Shown: positions 1 through 9,028, numbered from the stretch's first letter. The stretch: 46,306 nucleotides of DNA from Candidatus Zixiibacteriota bacterium (GCA_024641335.1 JAHEDG010000020.1:1-46306); one strand, 5' to 3'. The notes: a model not told the origin generated them from the letters alone. Made by a program: numbers and translations.

Positions 1-1
1 C

Positions 2-88
2 GACAATAGAATCCAAATATGCGACCTGCCTGATTTTATCAAGGAAAGAAACGGATCGCTGATCGAAATCGATCGGCCTGATGAGTGA
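2..88 (+). CDS. 3' end of an upstream gene (partial)
   Basis: An open frame enters from the left edge and ends at TGA 86-88, giving 28 residues with a believable soluble C-terminus (contains LPDFIKERNG, ends DRPDE). The 'DLPDFI' stretch recalls the I-x-x-x-DLP-x-x-I segment seen near the end of the AAA+ domain of NtrC-family sigma-54 activators, but the fragment is too short to assign. It is followed by about 145 nt before the cytochrome gene. Confidence 0.4.
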   Translation, partial: DNRIQICDLPDFIKERNGSLIEIDRPDE

Positions 89-106
89 AATGTATATTTG
101 TATAAT
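78..106 (+). promoter_or_regulatory. Possible promoter for the OmcS-like cytochrome
   Basis: A perfect TATAAT lies at 101-106. The matching -35 position (about 78-83, CTGATG) is poor. If used, it gives a 5' leader of about 120 nt that contains a short inverted repeat TGATC-N6-GATCA near 164-179 and a direct repeat AAAATGTTTG at 195-204 and 208-217. No known riboswitch fold was recognised in the leader. Confidence 0.3.
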
Positions 107-234
107 TACGCAGAAATGCTAATTGTGATTGGAGGTGATTGGACAATAATAATTTAGCTCGCGATGATCAGGGAAGATCACGGAGAATCAACTGAAAATG
201 TTTGTTCAAAATGTTTGCTTTTCGGAGGTACTGA

Positions 235-1284
235 ATGCGTAATCTGATCTTAATCCTGGCGGCGGTTTGCTTTGCTCTGGTCGGAAATGCCATGGCGTTT
301 CACGATCACGGAGCGGCTCACTGCAACGGTTGCCATACCATGCACAATAGCGAAGGCGGCGCCCCTATCGATCCCGATAGCCCGACCGGTAACGACTGGC
401 TCCTTAAGGATGCCACCCCCAGCGACGTCTGTTTATCATGCCACGCTACCCGCTCCGGCGCGGTTTTTGGAGCCGATCCGCTGGTTCCCCCGTCGGAAAA
501 AGGCGGCGGTAATTTTGTTTACCTTCTCGAGGATAATATCAACGACGGCCATGCCGGAGCCACCAATCCCATTCCCGGATATCAAGCCGGTCACAGCATT
601 GACGCGCCGTCCAAGGGTGTAGGTCCCGATGGAATCATCGGACAGGCTCCCGGCGGTAATTTCCCGGCGTCCTCTCTTGGCTGCTCAAGCTGCCACGATC
701 CTCATGGAAATCCGAATTTCAGAATGCTCTATGGTGTCGGTTCCATTCAGGACGGTCTCTACACGTTCACCCAGCCGGCTCCTATTGCCGAAGGTCTCGG
801 CCTTTCCGGTATTGAGTCCAACAGCAATCATACCGCTTATCAGGACGGCTGGAGCGCCTGGTGCGGCAACTGCCACGGCGATTTCCACAACGCCAACGGC
901 AACTTGGTTCACCCATCCAACGAGGCTCTCGGCGGAACTATCGCCAATGCCTATAATCTCTACAACGGCACCGACGATCCTTACGGCGGAGACCAACTGA
1001 CCGCTTATCTGGCATCCGTTCCTTTCGAGGATCTGACCAACACCGTCGGTTCGACCGCCGGCCCGACCGGCAGCGGAATCGTTATGTGCATGACCTGCCA
1101 TCGCGCTCATGCCACATCGGCTCCCAACGCCGGACGCTGGGATTTCAACGTCACATTGTTACACGAGGACGGTGTGGAATCAGGTTCATATCAGATTCCC
1201 GATCCTTACGCCAGCTTGAATCAGAGATCTCTCTGTAATAAATGCCACGTAAAGGATTACAACGACGCCCCTTACGTTCCCTAA
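235..1284 (+). CDS. OmcS-like secreted hexahaem c-type cytochrome (nanowire family)
   Basis: This is a 349-residue exported c-type cytochrome. A signal peptide ends at AMA (residue 21), so the mature protein starts FHDHG. Six CXXCH haem sites lie at C30, C66, C150, C210, C285 and C334. The flanking motifs match Geobacter OmcS as I recall it: CNGCHTMHNS, CSSCHDPHG, WCGNCHGDFHN, MTCHRAHA and SLCNKCHVKD, in the same order. OmcS polymerises into extracellular filaments with a continuous haem chain. This protein is about 80 residues shorter, mostly in the loops. Mature His16 (residue 37), which in OmcS ligates a haem of the neighbouring subunit, sits at the same position. There is a strong GGAGGT 5 nt before ATG and a terminator follows, so it is probably a highly expressed single-gene unit. 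Family assignment is confident; filament formation is inferred. Confidence 0.88.
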   Translation: MRNLILILAAVCFALVGNAMAFHDHGAAHCNGCHTMHNSEGGAPIDPDSPTGNDWLLKDATPSDVCLSCHATRSGAVFGADPLVPPSEKGGGNFVYLLEDNINDGHAGATNPIPGYQAGHSIDAPSKGVGPDGIIGQAPGGNFPASSLGCSSCHDPHGNPNFRMLYGVGSIQDGLYTFTQPAPIAEGLGLSGIESNSNHTAYQDGWSAWCGNCHGDFHNANGNLVHPSNEALGGTIANAYNLYNGTDDPYGGDQLTAYLASVPFEDLTNTVGSTAGPTGSGIVMCMTCHRAHATSAPNAGRWDFNVTLLHEDGVESGSYQIPDPYASLNQRSLCNKCHVKDYNDAPYVP

Positions 1285-1336
1285 AGATCGGGACGATACT
1301 GGTTCTTGAAAAAGAGCCAAAATTGAATTTTAGCTT

Positions 1337-1371
1337 GCAAAACGCCCGGGTTTAATACTTGGGCGTTTTGC
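1337..1371 (+). terminator. Intrinsic-type terminator after the OmcS-like gene
   Basis: A perfect 11-bp inverted repeat (GCAAAACGCCC at 1337-1347, complementary arm at 1361-1371) encloses a 13-nt loop. The 3' arm carries TTTT within the stem; there is no separate U-tract. It lies 53 nt past the cytochrome stop codon and separates that gene from the following operon. Confidence 0.75.
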
Positions 1372-1554
1372 CGGAAACTGAATGATAAAGACCGCGACAA
1401 ACCTGGCCAACGCATCTCGGGTCTTGAATAACATCCGATACAAATTCGTATCGGTCAGCTGTAATACTTTATTTTTCGCACTTGTGCTTTATGAACAATC
1501 GATCTGTGTCGAATTATCAATAAATACCGACGGTTACCTGGTGGTCGAATAAAT
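1372..1554 (+). other. Intergenic region before the barrel-cytochrome operon
   Basis: This stretch of about 180 nt must hold the promoter of the operon starting at 1555. I see no convincing -35/-10 pair. A GGTGGT stretch about 10 nt before the ATG may act as a weak ribosome site. No small gene or RNA fold was recognised. Confidence 0.3.
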
Positions 1555-3651
1555 ATGAACCTGAAGTTCAAAAATAGATTCACTATTGCTATGGTTATCG
1601 TAGCCGGAGTCTTTTCAGCCTCTGCGAACCAGCCGCGCGCTTTTATATTTTCTCAGGATGTATATGGATACTTTAATCTGACCGGAGTGAGCTCCCGGAC
1701 CGGCGTTGATGAGAGCGCGTCGCTAAATCAGGAATATTCTATCTTTTGGAGAAAACACCTGCTGCCTTATATCGATGCCCGGGCTCTGATGCGATATCAT
1801 AATTATGGCCTCGATCAAAGTCTGGGCGAGAATGTCTGGCGCGAAGAATATCAACCGTCCGGTGAACTTATCTGGAGCCATCCGTACTTCTCTCTCGGCA
1901 CCAGTGTTACCAGACAGAATTCAATCAGCAATAACGGCGCGACCGACCTGATCAGAGACATATTCGCCTGCAATTTCTCCACCAGATTTGAAACGTATCC
2001 CACTGTGGGCGGCAGATACTTGTGGAACAAGACATACAATAATCTCGATCTGAATAACAGAAACACTCGCGATCGTCAGTTTTATCTCAATCTCGATTAT
2101 AGTCGGCGAGGCAATAGTCTCTATTACGGGTTCACGGCCAGCGAGAATCAGAATTTGGCCTCTGAGGTTAAAATCGATGAACTTCAGCATAATTTCAGAT
2201 GGAGTCAATTCAACTCCATGTTTGATAAAAGATTCAAGCTTAACACCGATTATAATTTTCGTTTTCGTTCGCAATCTGTCGAAAAACCGTTGATCGGGGT
2301 GGCTTATACTCAAATCCCGGTATTCGGCGCTCTATATTCCTATGATCCCACGCCCGAACTGGACATGCTTGACACCCTATCGACCCTTGCCGATGGTAAT
2401 ATCGCGGATCCGGCCCAACCTCCTGTCGATATCGGATCCGGTTTAATCGACCGAAATATAGGCGTAGATCTCGGTTATATTCAGGATATCTCCGCTCTTT
2501 ATATATATACCGATAGACCGTCCGGCTCCCAGCTTTCGTGGACTGTATACCTGTCTTCTGATAATCTTTTATGGGAGCGGGTGCCGGAAATCCCGTTGGT
2601 GATCTTTAACGCGGGTTTTAACAGATATGAAATTACTTTCCCCGCTCAGGATACCAGATATATAAAGGCCGTAAATTCCGGCGCCAACGATATCGTTACC
2701 GTTTTAGTTACAGAAATAGAAGCCCTTGAGAAAGCCCCGGGGATCGAGAAAATCGAAAAGGATCAGGTGGTTCATACGGTCGGTATCGGCGGTACATACA
2801 GAATCTCCGAAAAACTTCAAGCCAGCGGGGATATTGCCTATAAAACCGAACCTAAGGGTGATTTCAGGGATAGCAGGGACCAGATCTATTATACACTCTC
2901 CATGAGGCATATCCCTCGAATCTGGCTGACCCAATTCGTCAGGTTCCAGTCCGGGATAGAATCCTATAAAATCAGCGGAATCGACGATAAGAACAACAAA
3001 ATTTCGTATTCTCTGCTTGCCAGGCCGCTGGAAACCCTCGATATCTCTTTTTCCGCTTCCAACCAGAGCAACTACCAGAATGGCCAAAAAAACCAGGAAA
3101 TTTCCAACTCGGTAGTGGGAGCCAACGGCAATATTCTCAAAGGGTTGGATCTGCGGGGGGAGATAGGATTCAGCCGGATTAACACATCCGAATCCGGTAA
3201 TGCCTACAATTCCTGGACTTATCGAGTATCCTCCACCGCTTCTTTAACAAGATCACTTGATCTGGCCTCCTCTTTTTTGTATCAATCAACCAGGGATAAT
3301 GTCGTCCTGGTGCCGAGAAGGAGAAAACAGGTGGGTTTAAACTCGAATTACCGTATGACCGGGGCTATTATGCTTCGAGGTTCATATTATGTTAGCGACG
3401 ATAACGGCTTTATTAACATCACCCAGGATTATGATATTAACTGGAATTTGGGCGATAACATCTCCATCGGAGGCTCGGCTAACCTGATTGAAAACGCCGA
3501 TGGCGCCAGGATCGAAAGATACGGCGGACGGCTCAATCTCCGTCTGAGTGTCAAAACCGCCATATTCTGCAATTACAGCAGGCAGGTTTACCTGCCATCA
3601 GAGATACTTAATAGCTCATCGATACAAATAGGACTAAAATCTGGTTTTTGA
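1555..3651 (+). CDS. Outer-membrane beta-barrel protein with discoidin-like insert
   Basis: This is a 698-residue exported protein with a signal peptide ending near SASA-NQ. Most of the sequence is alternating polar/hydrophobic beta strands rich in Tyr, Asn, Ser and Arg, and the C-terminus ends in Phe (KSGF), as expected of a BAM-assembled outer-membrane barrel. Residues about 285-395 differ: they read like an F5/8-type C (discoidin) galactose-binding fold (GYIQDISALYIYTD, WTVYLSSDNLLWERV, DTRYIKAVNSG) and probably form an extracellular or periplasmic domain within the barrel. It is first in an operon with CsgG-like proteins, a chaperone and two large cytochromes. That suggests a porin of a porin-cytochrome conduit or a port for the filament cytochrome. 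It has no recognisable sequence match to MtrB/PioB or OmbB; the role is inferred. Confidence 0.7.
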   Translation: MNLKFKNRFTIAMVIVAGVFSASANQPRAFIFSQDVYGYFNLTGVSSRTGVDESASLNQEYSIFWRKHLLPYIDARALMRYHNYGLDQSLGENVWREEYQPSGELIWSHPYFSLGTSVTRQNSISNNGATDLIRDIFACNFSTRFETYPTVGGRYLWNKTYNNLDLNNRNTRDRQFYLNLDYSRRGNSLYYGFTASENQNLASEVKIDELQHNFRWSQFNSMFDKRFKLNTDYNFRFRSQSVEKPLIGVAYTQIPVFGALYSYDPTPELDMLDTLSTLADGNIADPAQPPVDIGSGLIDRNIGVDLGYIQDISALYIYTDRPSGSQLSWTVYLSSDNLLWERVPEIPLVIFNAGFNRYEITFPAQDTRYIKAVNSGANDIVTVLVTEIEALEKAPGIEKIEKDQVVHTVGIGGTYRISEKLQASGDIAYKTEPKGDFRDSRDQIYYTLSMRHIPRIWLTQFVRFQSGIESYKISGIDDKNNKISYSLLARPLETLDISFSASNQSNYQNGQKNQEISNSVVGANGNILKGLDLRGEIGFSRINTSESGNAYNSWTYRVSSTASLTRSLDLASSFLYQSTRDNVVLVPRRRKQVGLNSNYRMTGAIMLRGSYYVSDDNGFINITQDYDINWNLGDNISIGGSANLIENADGARIERYGGRLNLRLSVKTAIFCNYSRQVYLPSEILNSSSIQIGLKSGF

Positions 3652-3667
3652 TAAAGGAAAATACGCG

Positions 3668-4234
3668 ATGAGATATGCCAAAGCCATTTTCTGCGTTCTG
3701 CTTATCATGGCTGTCGGGGGATGCGGTGTCAAACCCACCGTTTTCCTGCATCCCGACTATAATTTCAGATTCCTGGAACGGGTAGCAGTAGTGCCGTTCG
3801 AAAACCTATCCACCGATCAAGGAGCCGGCGCCAGGATAACTCAAGTTATTATCACCGAGCTTTTCTCATCCAGAGCTTTCGATATAGTCGAACCGGGCGA
3901 AACAAGCCGGGTTCTGGAATCGTATTCCATAATCAGAACATCGGCCCTGACAAAAGAACAGATCATCTCTATCGGAAAACAGCTGAATGTTCAGGGTCTG
4001 ATATTGGGCACTGTCACCGAATCGTCCAGCCAGAGAAGCGGAAGCTCGACATCCAATACGGTTACTATTATGGCCAGAATGATCGAGACCGAAACCGGAT
4101 CGACCATCTGGTCGGCCTCCCATTCGGTCAACGGCCGGGGATTCTGGTCGTCGATTTTCGGAACAGACAGCAAATCTCAGAGCGAAGTTACCAGAAAATG
4201 CGTAAAGCGAGTTATCGGCACGCTTATAGATTGA
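3668..4234 (+). CDS. CsgG-like lipoprotein
   Basis: This 188-residue protein has a lipoprotein signal with lipobox VGGC (Cys19). The body resembles the periplasmic alpha/beta domain shared by CsgG, LpoB and TolB N-terminal domains: ERVAVVPFENLSTD, a helix with ITELF, the strand FDIVEP, LNVQGLILGTVTE, then a Ser/Thr-rich turn and IMARMIETETGSTIW. In CsgG this fold sits under an outer-membrane secretion pore. This protein is shorter than CsgG (about 270 residues) and lacks clear pore hairpins beyond residues 120-150. AAGGA precedes the ATG. It lies 16 nt after the barrel gene and 7 nt before a second CsgG-like gene. A role in assembling or anchoring the conduit is inferred. Confidence 0.7.
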   Translation: MRYAKAIFCVLLIMAVGGCGVKPTVFLHPDYNFRFLERVAVVPFENLSTDQGAGARITQVIITELFSSRAFDIVEPGETSRVLESYSIIRTSALTKEQIISIGKQLNVQGLILGTVTESSSQRSGSSTSNTVTIMARMIETETGSTIWSASHSVNGRGFWSSIFGTDSKSQSEVTRKCVKRVIGTLID

Positions 4235-4241
4235 AGGTACA

Positions 4242-5306
4242 TTGAATAAAATTTTCCGCCTCATTTTACCGTACATGATACTTTCGGGTATCGCTATGAC
4301 GAGTTTCGCGGGAGAAGGATCTCAGAGGCCATCGGCGACCATCGCTGTGCTGCCGTTCGCTAATTATTCCGGTAATGCCGATGCCCAACAGGTGGGAGAT
4401 TCCCTTATCCTGAGATTTCTGAACGAACAGGGTTGGACAGTTATTCCCCGCGACAGTCTGCGCCAAATATTGCGGAAACACAGGATTCGCGCTAAAAATG
4501 GTATTAGTGCCGAGCAGGTTGCTGTCATCAGCGCCGAACTGTCAGTAGATTGCCTCCTGATCGGATCCTTTGATATTTACGATGATAAGGAAATACCCGA
4601 GACAGCCGTCTCGTTCCGCATCATAGATTGTGAAAATCAGAGACTAATCGCCGCCGCTTCTTCGGCCGCCAGCGGGGAAGATTATGCGGGTTTGTTCGGA
4701 ATGGGCAGAATTACATCTATAATCGATCTCAATAGAAAAGTTATAACTCGCGCTTTTGCCGATCTCAATCCGACCAGAATCATGTCCTTAAAGGCAGATC
4801 CCGATATTCTGTCAGCCAAACGAATAGCTGTTGTGCCTTTCGATAATTTCAGCCCCGATCGAAACGCGGGAGATATAATATCTTCAATACTAATTTCGGA
4901 ATTGATCAGAGCGGGCTGGGACGTAATTCTACCGGGCGATATATTCCAACTGTCTCGGTCGCAAAACCGTGTAACCAGAGGAGAAATCGATCTGGATCTA
5001 ATGCGTGGCCTGGCGGAAAAACTAAAAGCCGATTATGTAATTACAGGTTCGGTGTTCGATTTTGCCTCCGGGACAGCTGGAGTTGACGGTTCGACTCCGA
5101 AGATCGAACTCAACGGCCGCTTAATCGATTCTCGAACCGGCCGTATCTTATCGATTGCCGAAATCGGATCCCGGGGTACTGATTCCGAATTGCTTTTTCG
5201 CTCGGGAACATGTTATTCACTCGGAAAATTGGCTCAAAAAAACATCAGGAATCTGAGAAAAAAGATCGCGGGAGAAAGGATCACTAATTTTGCCGACAAT
5301 GATTGA
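4242..5306 (+). CDS. Exported protein with two CsgG/TolB-N-like domains
   Basis: This 354-residue protein begins at TTG (GAAGGT 4 nt upstream) with a signal peptide ending SFA-GEG and no lipobox Cys. It holds two tandem copies of the fold seen in the preceding lipoprotein. Copy 1 starts at residues 32-44 (TIAVLPFANYSGN) and copy 2 at 193-206 (KRIAVVPFDNFSPD). Each is followed by a 'selectively old/unknown enzyme'-like helix and a strand of the type VDCLLIGSFDIYDD or ADYVITGSVFDF. The pattern suggests internal duplication. Its stop codon lies inside the next gene (17-nt overlap), implying coupled translation. It may form a periplasmic hetero-oligomer with the lipoprotein; the function is unknown. 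Confidence 0.7.
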   Translation: MNKIFRLILPYMILSGIAMTSFAGEGSQRPSATIAVLPFANYSGNADAQQVGDSLILRFLNEQGWTVIPRDSLRQILRKHRIRAKNGISAEQVAVISAELSVDCLLIGSFDIYDDKEIPETAVSFRIIDCENQRLIAAASSAASGEDYAGLFGMGRITSIIDLNRKVITRAFADLNPTRIMSLKADPDILSAKRIAVVPFDNFSPDRNAGDIISSILISELIRAGWDVILPGDIFQLSRSQNRVTRGEIDLDLMRGLAEKLKADYVITGSVFDFASGTAGVDGSTPKIELNGRLIDSRTGRILSIAEIGSRGTDSELLFRSGTCYSLGKLAQKNIRNLRKKIAGERITNFADND

Positions 5307-7005
5307 CACCTGGTTCGCCCGGCCTGCCGCCAAACTCGGGAATACCATAAGACATATTTCGTTTATGACGGTTCTTTCGGCTATATCGTTTTTTTTCATA
5401 TCGTCGGTTGCTTCGGCCGCCAATAAAAATAATCTGCCAGATTCGGTGCTGGCTGTTGTCAACCAGGATCTTATTTGCACCTCGGATTTCGACCGAATAT
5501 TCATTAGTCTGCACAACACCCAGTCGGCCAGTCTGAAAGGTACCTTCGACTATCATAAGCTCCTGGATAAGCTTGTTAACGACAGGCTGCTGGCTCAGGA
5601 AGCCCTGGTTCTCGGTTTGGATACGGATAAACGTCTTTTGGATCCCTTACATCAGGACAGAATTCAGAACGCCATCAGGGAATTCTTTCGTGATAATTTC
5701 AAACCCGATCTGAATATTAGCCAGGAAGCCGTAGCCGAATATTTCAATGCCAATTATTACAAAATGCGGCTTCGCACCATCAGCCTGGCCGATTCAGCCT
5801 CGGCAGTGGGAATCCTCGATAAACTACGGTCCGGCGCCGATATGGACGGCCTGGCCAGAGAAGTTTCGCTGGATATGTACCGCTACCGCGGAGGTCTGCA
5901 AAATCTCAAGTATTACGCCGATATCGAGATTGAGCTCAGAGACAGGGCAGCCCGGCTTGCCCCGGGAGAGATCGACGGACCTGTTTCTTTCAGAACAGGT
6001 TTTGCGATTTTACGGCTGGAGGACAGAGTGCCGGCTGATACTGTCGACTTCGAAAAATACAAAATCATAATCGAATCGGTGCTCAAACAATTGAAAATTG
6101 AATCTGCGTCGGCAATATTTATGGACAGCCTCCTTGGAGTATATCCCATAAGCGAAAATAAAAAGGTAACCGCGAGTATTAGCGCGGATTCGCTGAGGAT
6201 ATTCACACAATACTTCACTGCCGGAACCGAGGAAATCGCGTTTTACTATGATGATGTATATTCCATGCCGGATAAAAAGGTCCGCAACATAATATCCCGC
6301 ATGGCTATGACCGCCGCGGAAACACCGCCCGGCCTTCTGATTTCGAATGGGCTGAAAAAAGCGAAAGAAGACCTGGTGATCGAAACCGCCGCCTTGAGCG
6401 GAGGTTATTTCGATAATCCAGCGGTATTGGATAACTACAAGCACAGCATTGATAGCGGATTGGTCGAGCTCTATCTTCAGGAGACTATTTTGCCCGAGAT
6501 AATTTTCAAGCGGGCTGAATTCGAGGCTTATTATAACGAGCATATCGAGGAGTTCAGAGATCCTCGCGAATACAGGCTGGAAGAGCTTATTATCCCGGAT
6601 GAGACTACTGCCCTTGAGGTTGAGCGATCCCTCTCCGAGGGCGCCGATTTCGATTTTCTGGTAAAACGTTATAACCTCGAAATCCTGACAGGCGGCGATA
6701 CGCCTCGCTGGGTGACTATGGCCCCCTACCCGGAAAAAATCAAAGAGGAAATCGAAACTCTGAAAATCGGCAAAACCACCCGAGCGTTTTTCACGGGTGA
6801 AAGCTGGCTTATTCTAAGAGTTAGAGACAGCAGGCCGGGCAAAATCAAAAGCATTGATGAAGCCGATATGCAGATACGGCAAGCCATGTTCCAGATAAAA
6901 TTCAAGGAGCTTCTCGATAAAACCCTGAAGATCCTCAAGGAAAACTCGAGCGTGATTCTCAACTCCGAGGGGATAGAAAAATATCTGGGTGGAAAACAGA
7001 AGTAA
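5290..7005 (+). CDS. Periplasmic peptidyl-prolyl isomerase with two parvulin-like domains
   Basis: This is a SurA/PpiC-like folding factor of 571 residues. The TTG start at 5290 has GGAGAAAGGA 9 nt upstream; ATG 5299 is an alternative. The hydrophobic signal (about 26-43) ends ASA. A SurA-type N-terminal chaperone segment follows (SVLAVVNQDLICTSDFDRI, then KLVNDRLLAQEALVLG). Parvulin-like domain 1 is at about 158-255 (RLRTISLADS, ... GFAILRLEDR). A helical linker leads to parvulin-like domain 2 at about 425-530 (REYRLEELIIPDE, ... SWLILRVRDS). The usual catalytic Cys/His set is not obvious, so it may act mainly as a chaperone. Isomerases of this type are common beside multihaem cytochrome genes; here the likely clients are the barrel or the cytochromes. 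Confidence 0.85.
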   Translation: MPTMIDTWFARPAAKLGNTIRHISFMTVLSAISFFFISSVASAANKNNLPDSVLAVVNQDLICTSDFDRIFISLHNTQSASLKGTFDYHKLLDKLVNDRLLAQEALVLGLDTDKRLLDPLHQDRIQNAIREFFRDNFKPDLNISQEAVAEYFNANYYKMRLRTISLADSASAVGILDKLRSGADMDGLAREVSLDMYRYRGGLQNLKYYADIEIELRDRAARLAPGEIDGPVSFRTGFAILRLEDRVPADTVDFEKYKIIIESVLKQLKIESASAIFMDSLLGVYPISENKKVTASISADSLRIFTQYFTAGTEEIAFYYDDVYSMPDKKVRNIISRMAMTAAETPPGLLISNGLKKAKEDLVIETAALSGGYFDNPAVLDNYKHSIDSGLVELYLQETILPEIIFKRAEFEAYYNEHIEEFRDPREYRLEELIIPDETTALEVERSLSEGADFDFLVKRYNLEILTGGDTPRWVTMAPYPEKIKEEIETLKIGKTTRAFFTGESWLILRVRDSRPGKIKSIDEADMQIRQAMFQIKFKELLDKTLKILKENSSVILNSEGIEKYLGGKQK

Positions 7006-7033
7006 CCTGAGTAAAAATAATACGGACGGTTGG

Positions 7034-9028
7034 ATGAGTGAAATAAGAGTCAATAAAAGTAGTCATGGGTTTCTCGCGAGACTTTTCGCCTGTACTATAA
7101 TTTTGGGCCTGTTTTTCATTCCAGGCGAATCAGACGGTCAGGTTCAGCGCGGCAAGAGATTTTCAAAAGACAGCGATTGCCTGAGCTGCCATAAAGAATC
7201 TGAGTTCGCGGGGAAATCGAAACATGAACCGTTTAAGAAAAAAGAGTGTCTGGCCTGCCACAAACCCCACGGAATGGTCGGGGTGCTCAGGCTCAAAAAG
7301 GACGGCGGCGAATTATGCTTCGAGTGCCACGAGAAAACTTCGCTCGGACTCGAAAAGCAGTTTGTGCATAAACCGGCGGCCGATCAAAAATGCGTAACCT
7401 GCCATAATCCGCATTCGGGCGAATCTGATAAACTGCTTGTTAAAAATGTCACCGAACTCTGCCAGACCTGTCATGATCAGTCCGAATTCAGCCGCTCTCA
7501 TCTGCACGCTCCCATGGAAAAAGGATGTTTTTCATGTCACGAAGCCCATGGTGGAGATAATGCCGGGCTTCTGAAAAAAGAGCAAAACAAATTATGCGCA
7601 GGCTGCCATAAATTGGATTCTGATAAGTTCGCCTCCGCCCACTCCGGGTATCCGGTAAAAACAATTCTCTGCTCAAATTGCCATAACCCTCATAGTTCCG
7701 ATACTGAAAAATTACTGGGGGTTTCGATCCATTCGCCGATGATCGAATCGGGATGCGAAACCTGCCACGGCTCCCCTCGAAGCGAAAGCCCCTTCGCCGT
7801 TTCGGAAGAGGTTCCAACGCTTTGCTTTAATTGTCATGATGCCGCTGATATTAGCGGCGATGATGTTCACGGGGCGGTTGCCTCCGGAGAATGCCTGACC
7901 TGCCACAATCCCCATACTTCCAACAACAGCTCCCTTTTGAATGCGCCTTCGGGGAATCTGTGCCTGGGTTGTCATGATGATATTTCCCGTCAATTAATGA
8001 TGAAATCCAGCCATTTACCGGCCAGGCAGGATTGCCTGCAATGTCATCAGGGGCATGGTCGCATGTCAGCTAAACTGCTGAAAACAAAAGGGAATAAACT
8101 CTGCCTGGGTTGCCATGAAGATCTATCGGCCGCTTTGAACAAGCCGTATGTGCACGCCGCTTTTTCCGATGGAGCCTGTCTTGATTGCCATTCCCCGCAC
8201 GGCTCTCGGTTCGAACATCTTACAAAAGAAAACAGATTGGATCTTTGCGGTGAGTGCCACGACCAGCCGGCCGCGTGGCTTGCCCGTAAAAATACTCATG
8301 TACCGGTAAAAACCGGCGAATGCAACAAATGCCACGATCCTCACGCCTCGACCCAGCCGGCTTTGCTCAAGGATAATCGCAACGAGCTTTGCCTGACATG
8401 CCATTCGGCCCTGACCGCGGAACTGACCGATCGCCAGGTTCATCCTCCGTTCGAGGAACATAGCTGCGATACCTGTCACCTTCCGCATTCTTCGGAATTT
8501 TCCCCATTATTGACCGATCAGGTTACCAGGATATGCTATGGGTGCCATGACAATATAGAAGATGATTTAAAATCGGCTGTAAGCGCTCATAAACCGGTTT
8601 CCGACGGCGCCTGCGCCGAATGCCATAATCCGCACTCGGCGGGTTTTGATCATCTGCTGCTCGATAAACCCGAACGGCTCTGTCTTACCTGTCATTCCGA
8701 TCTGAAAGATAAAATGACAACAGCTACCACCCATCCGCCGGCTCTGGAAGGGGAATGCCTCGGCTGCCATAACACTCATAGTTCCGGATTTGCCTCTCTT
8801 ATACAGGAGGACGTGCCCGGACTGTGCCTTAATTGCCACGACGGCGATGATGATAGCTTCAAAAAAATGCACCTTAATCTGAGCGGCTCGCTGATCGATT
8901 GCCGTAAATGCCATAACCCGCATGCCTCGACTGATAAAGGGCTTATCCTTCAAAACAGCCACGATCCGTTCACCGCCAGGTCCTGCGATGTCTGTCATCG
9001 GCAATCCGAAAAAGAGGTAAAGAAATGA
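7034..9028 (+). CDS. 26-haem 'doubled CXXCH' c-type cytochrome
   Basis: This is an exported multihaem cytochrome of 664 residues from ATG 7034. An in-frame GTG at 6989 inside the previous gene is possible but adds a non-signal extension. After a signal peptide (FACTIILGLFFIPG) there are 26 CXXCH sites. They fall in about 13 repeating units of about 50 residues with the pattern H-x-P...G-x-C-x-x-CH-N-P-H-x-S...LL...LC-x-x-CH, matching the doubled-CXXCH family. The His of CHNPH probably supplies distal ligands for bis-His haems. There is no lipobox and no membrane anchor, so it is presumably a periplasmic or surface electron carrier or capacitor. Its stop overlaps the next cytochrome's start by 4 nt, so the two are made together. 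Confidence 0.93.
   Translation: MSEIRVNKSSHGFLARLFACTIILGLFFIPGESDGQVQRGKRFSKDSDCLSCHKESEFAGKSKHEPFKKKECLACHKPHGMVGVLRLKKDGGELCFECHEKTSLGLEKQFVHKPAADQKCVTCHNPHSGESDKLLVKNVTELCQTCHDQSEFSRSHLHAPMEKGCFSCHEAHGGDNAGLLKKEQNKLCAGCHKLDSDKFASAHSGYPVKTILCSNCHNPHSSDTEKLLGVSIHSPMIESGCETCHGSPRSESPFAVSEEVPTLCFNCHDAADISGDDVHGAVASGECLTCHNPHTSNNSSLLNAPSGNLCLGCHDDISRQLMMKSSHLPARQDCLQCHQGHGRMSAKLLKTKGNKLCLGCHEDLSAALNKPYVHAAFSDGACLDCHSPHGSRFEHLTKENRLDLCGECHDQPAAWLARKNTHVPVKTGECNKCHDPHASTQPALLKDNRNELCLTCHSALTAELTDRQVHPPFEEHSCDTCHLPHSSEFSPLLTDQVTRICYGCHDNIEDDLKSAVSAHKPVSDGACAECHNPHSAGFDHLLLDKPERLCLTCHSDLKDKMTTATTHPPALEGECLGCHNTHSSGFASLIQEDVPGLCLNCHDGDDDSFKKMHLNLSGSLIDCRKCHNPHASTDKGLILQNSHDPFTARSCDVCHRQSEKEVKK

Noticed and set aside
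1555-3651. Possible type IX secretion cargo or PorP-like protein because PorX is present
   Set aside because: No T9SS C-terminal sorting domain or PorP/SprF signature was recognised; the C-terminus looks like a barrel end.
7313-9004. Several minus-strand open frames within the cytochrome genes
   Set aside because: They arise from the repetitive CXXCH codon pattern; the sense strand encodes obvious cytochromes.
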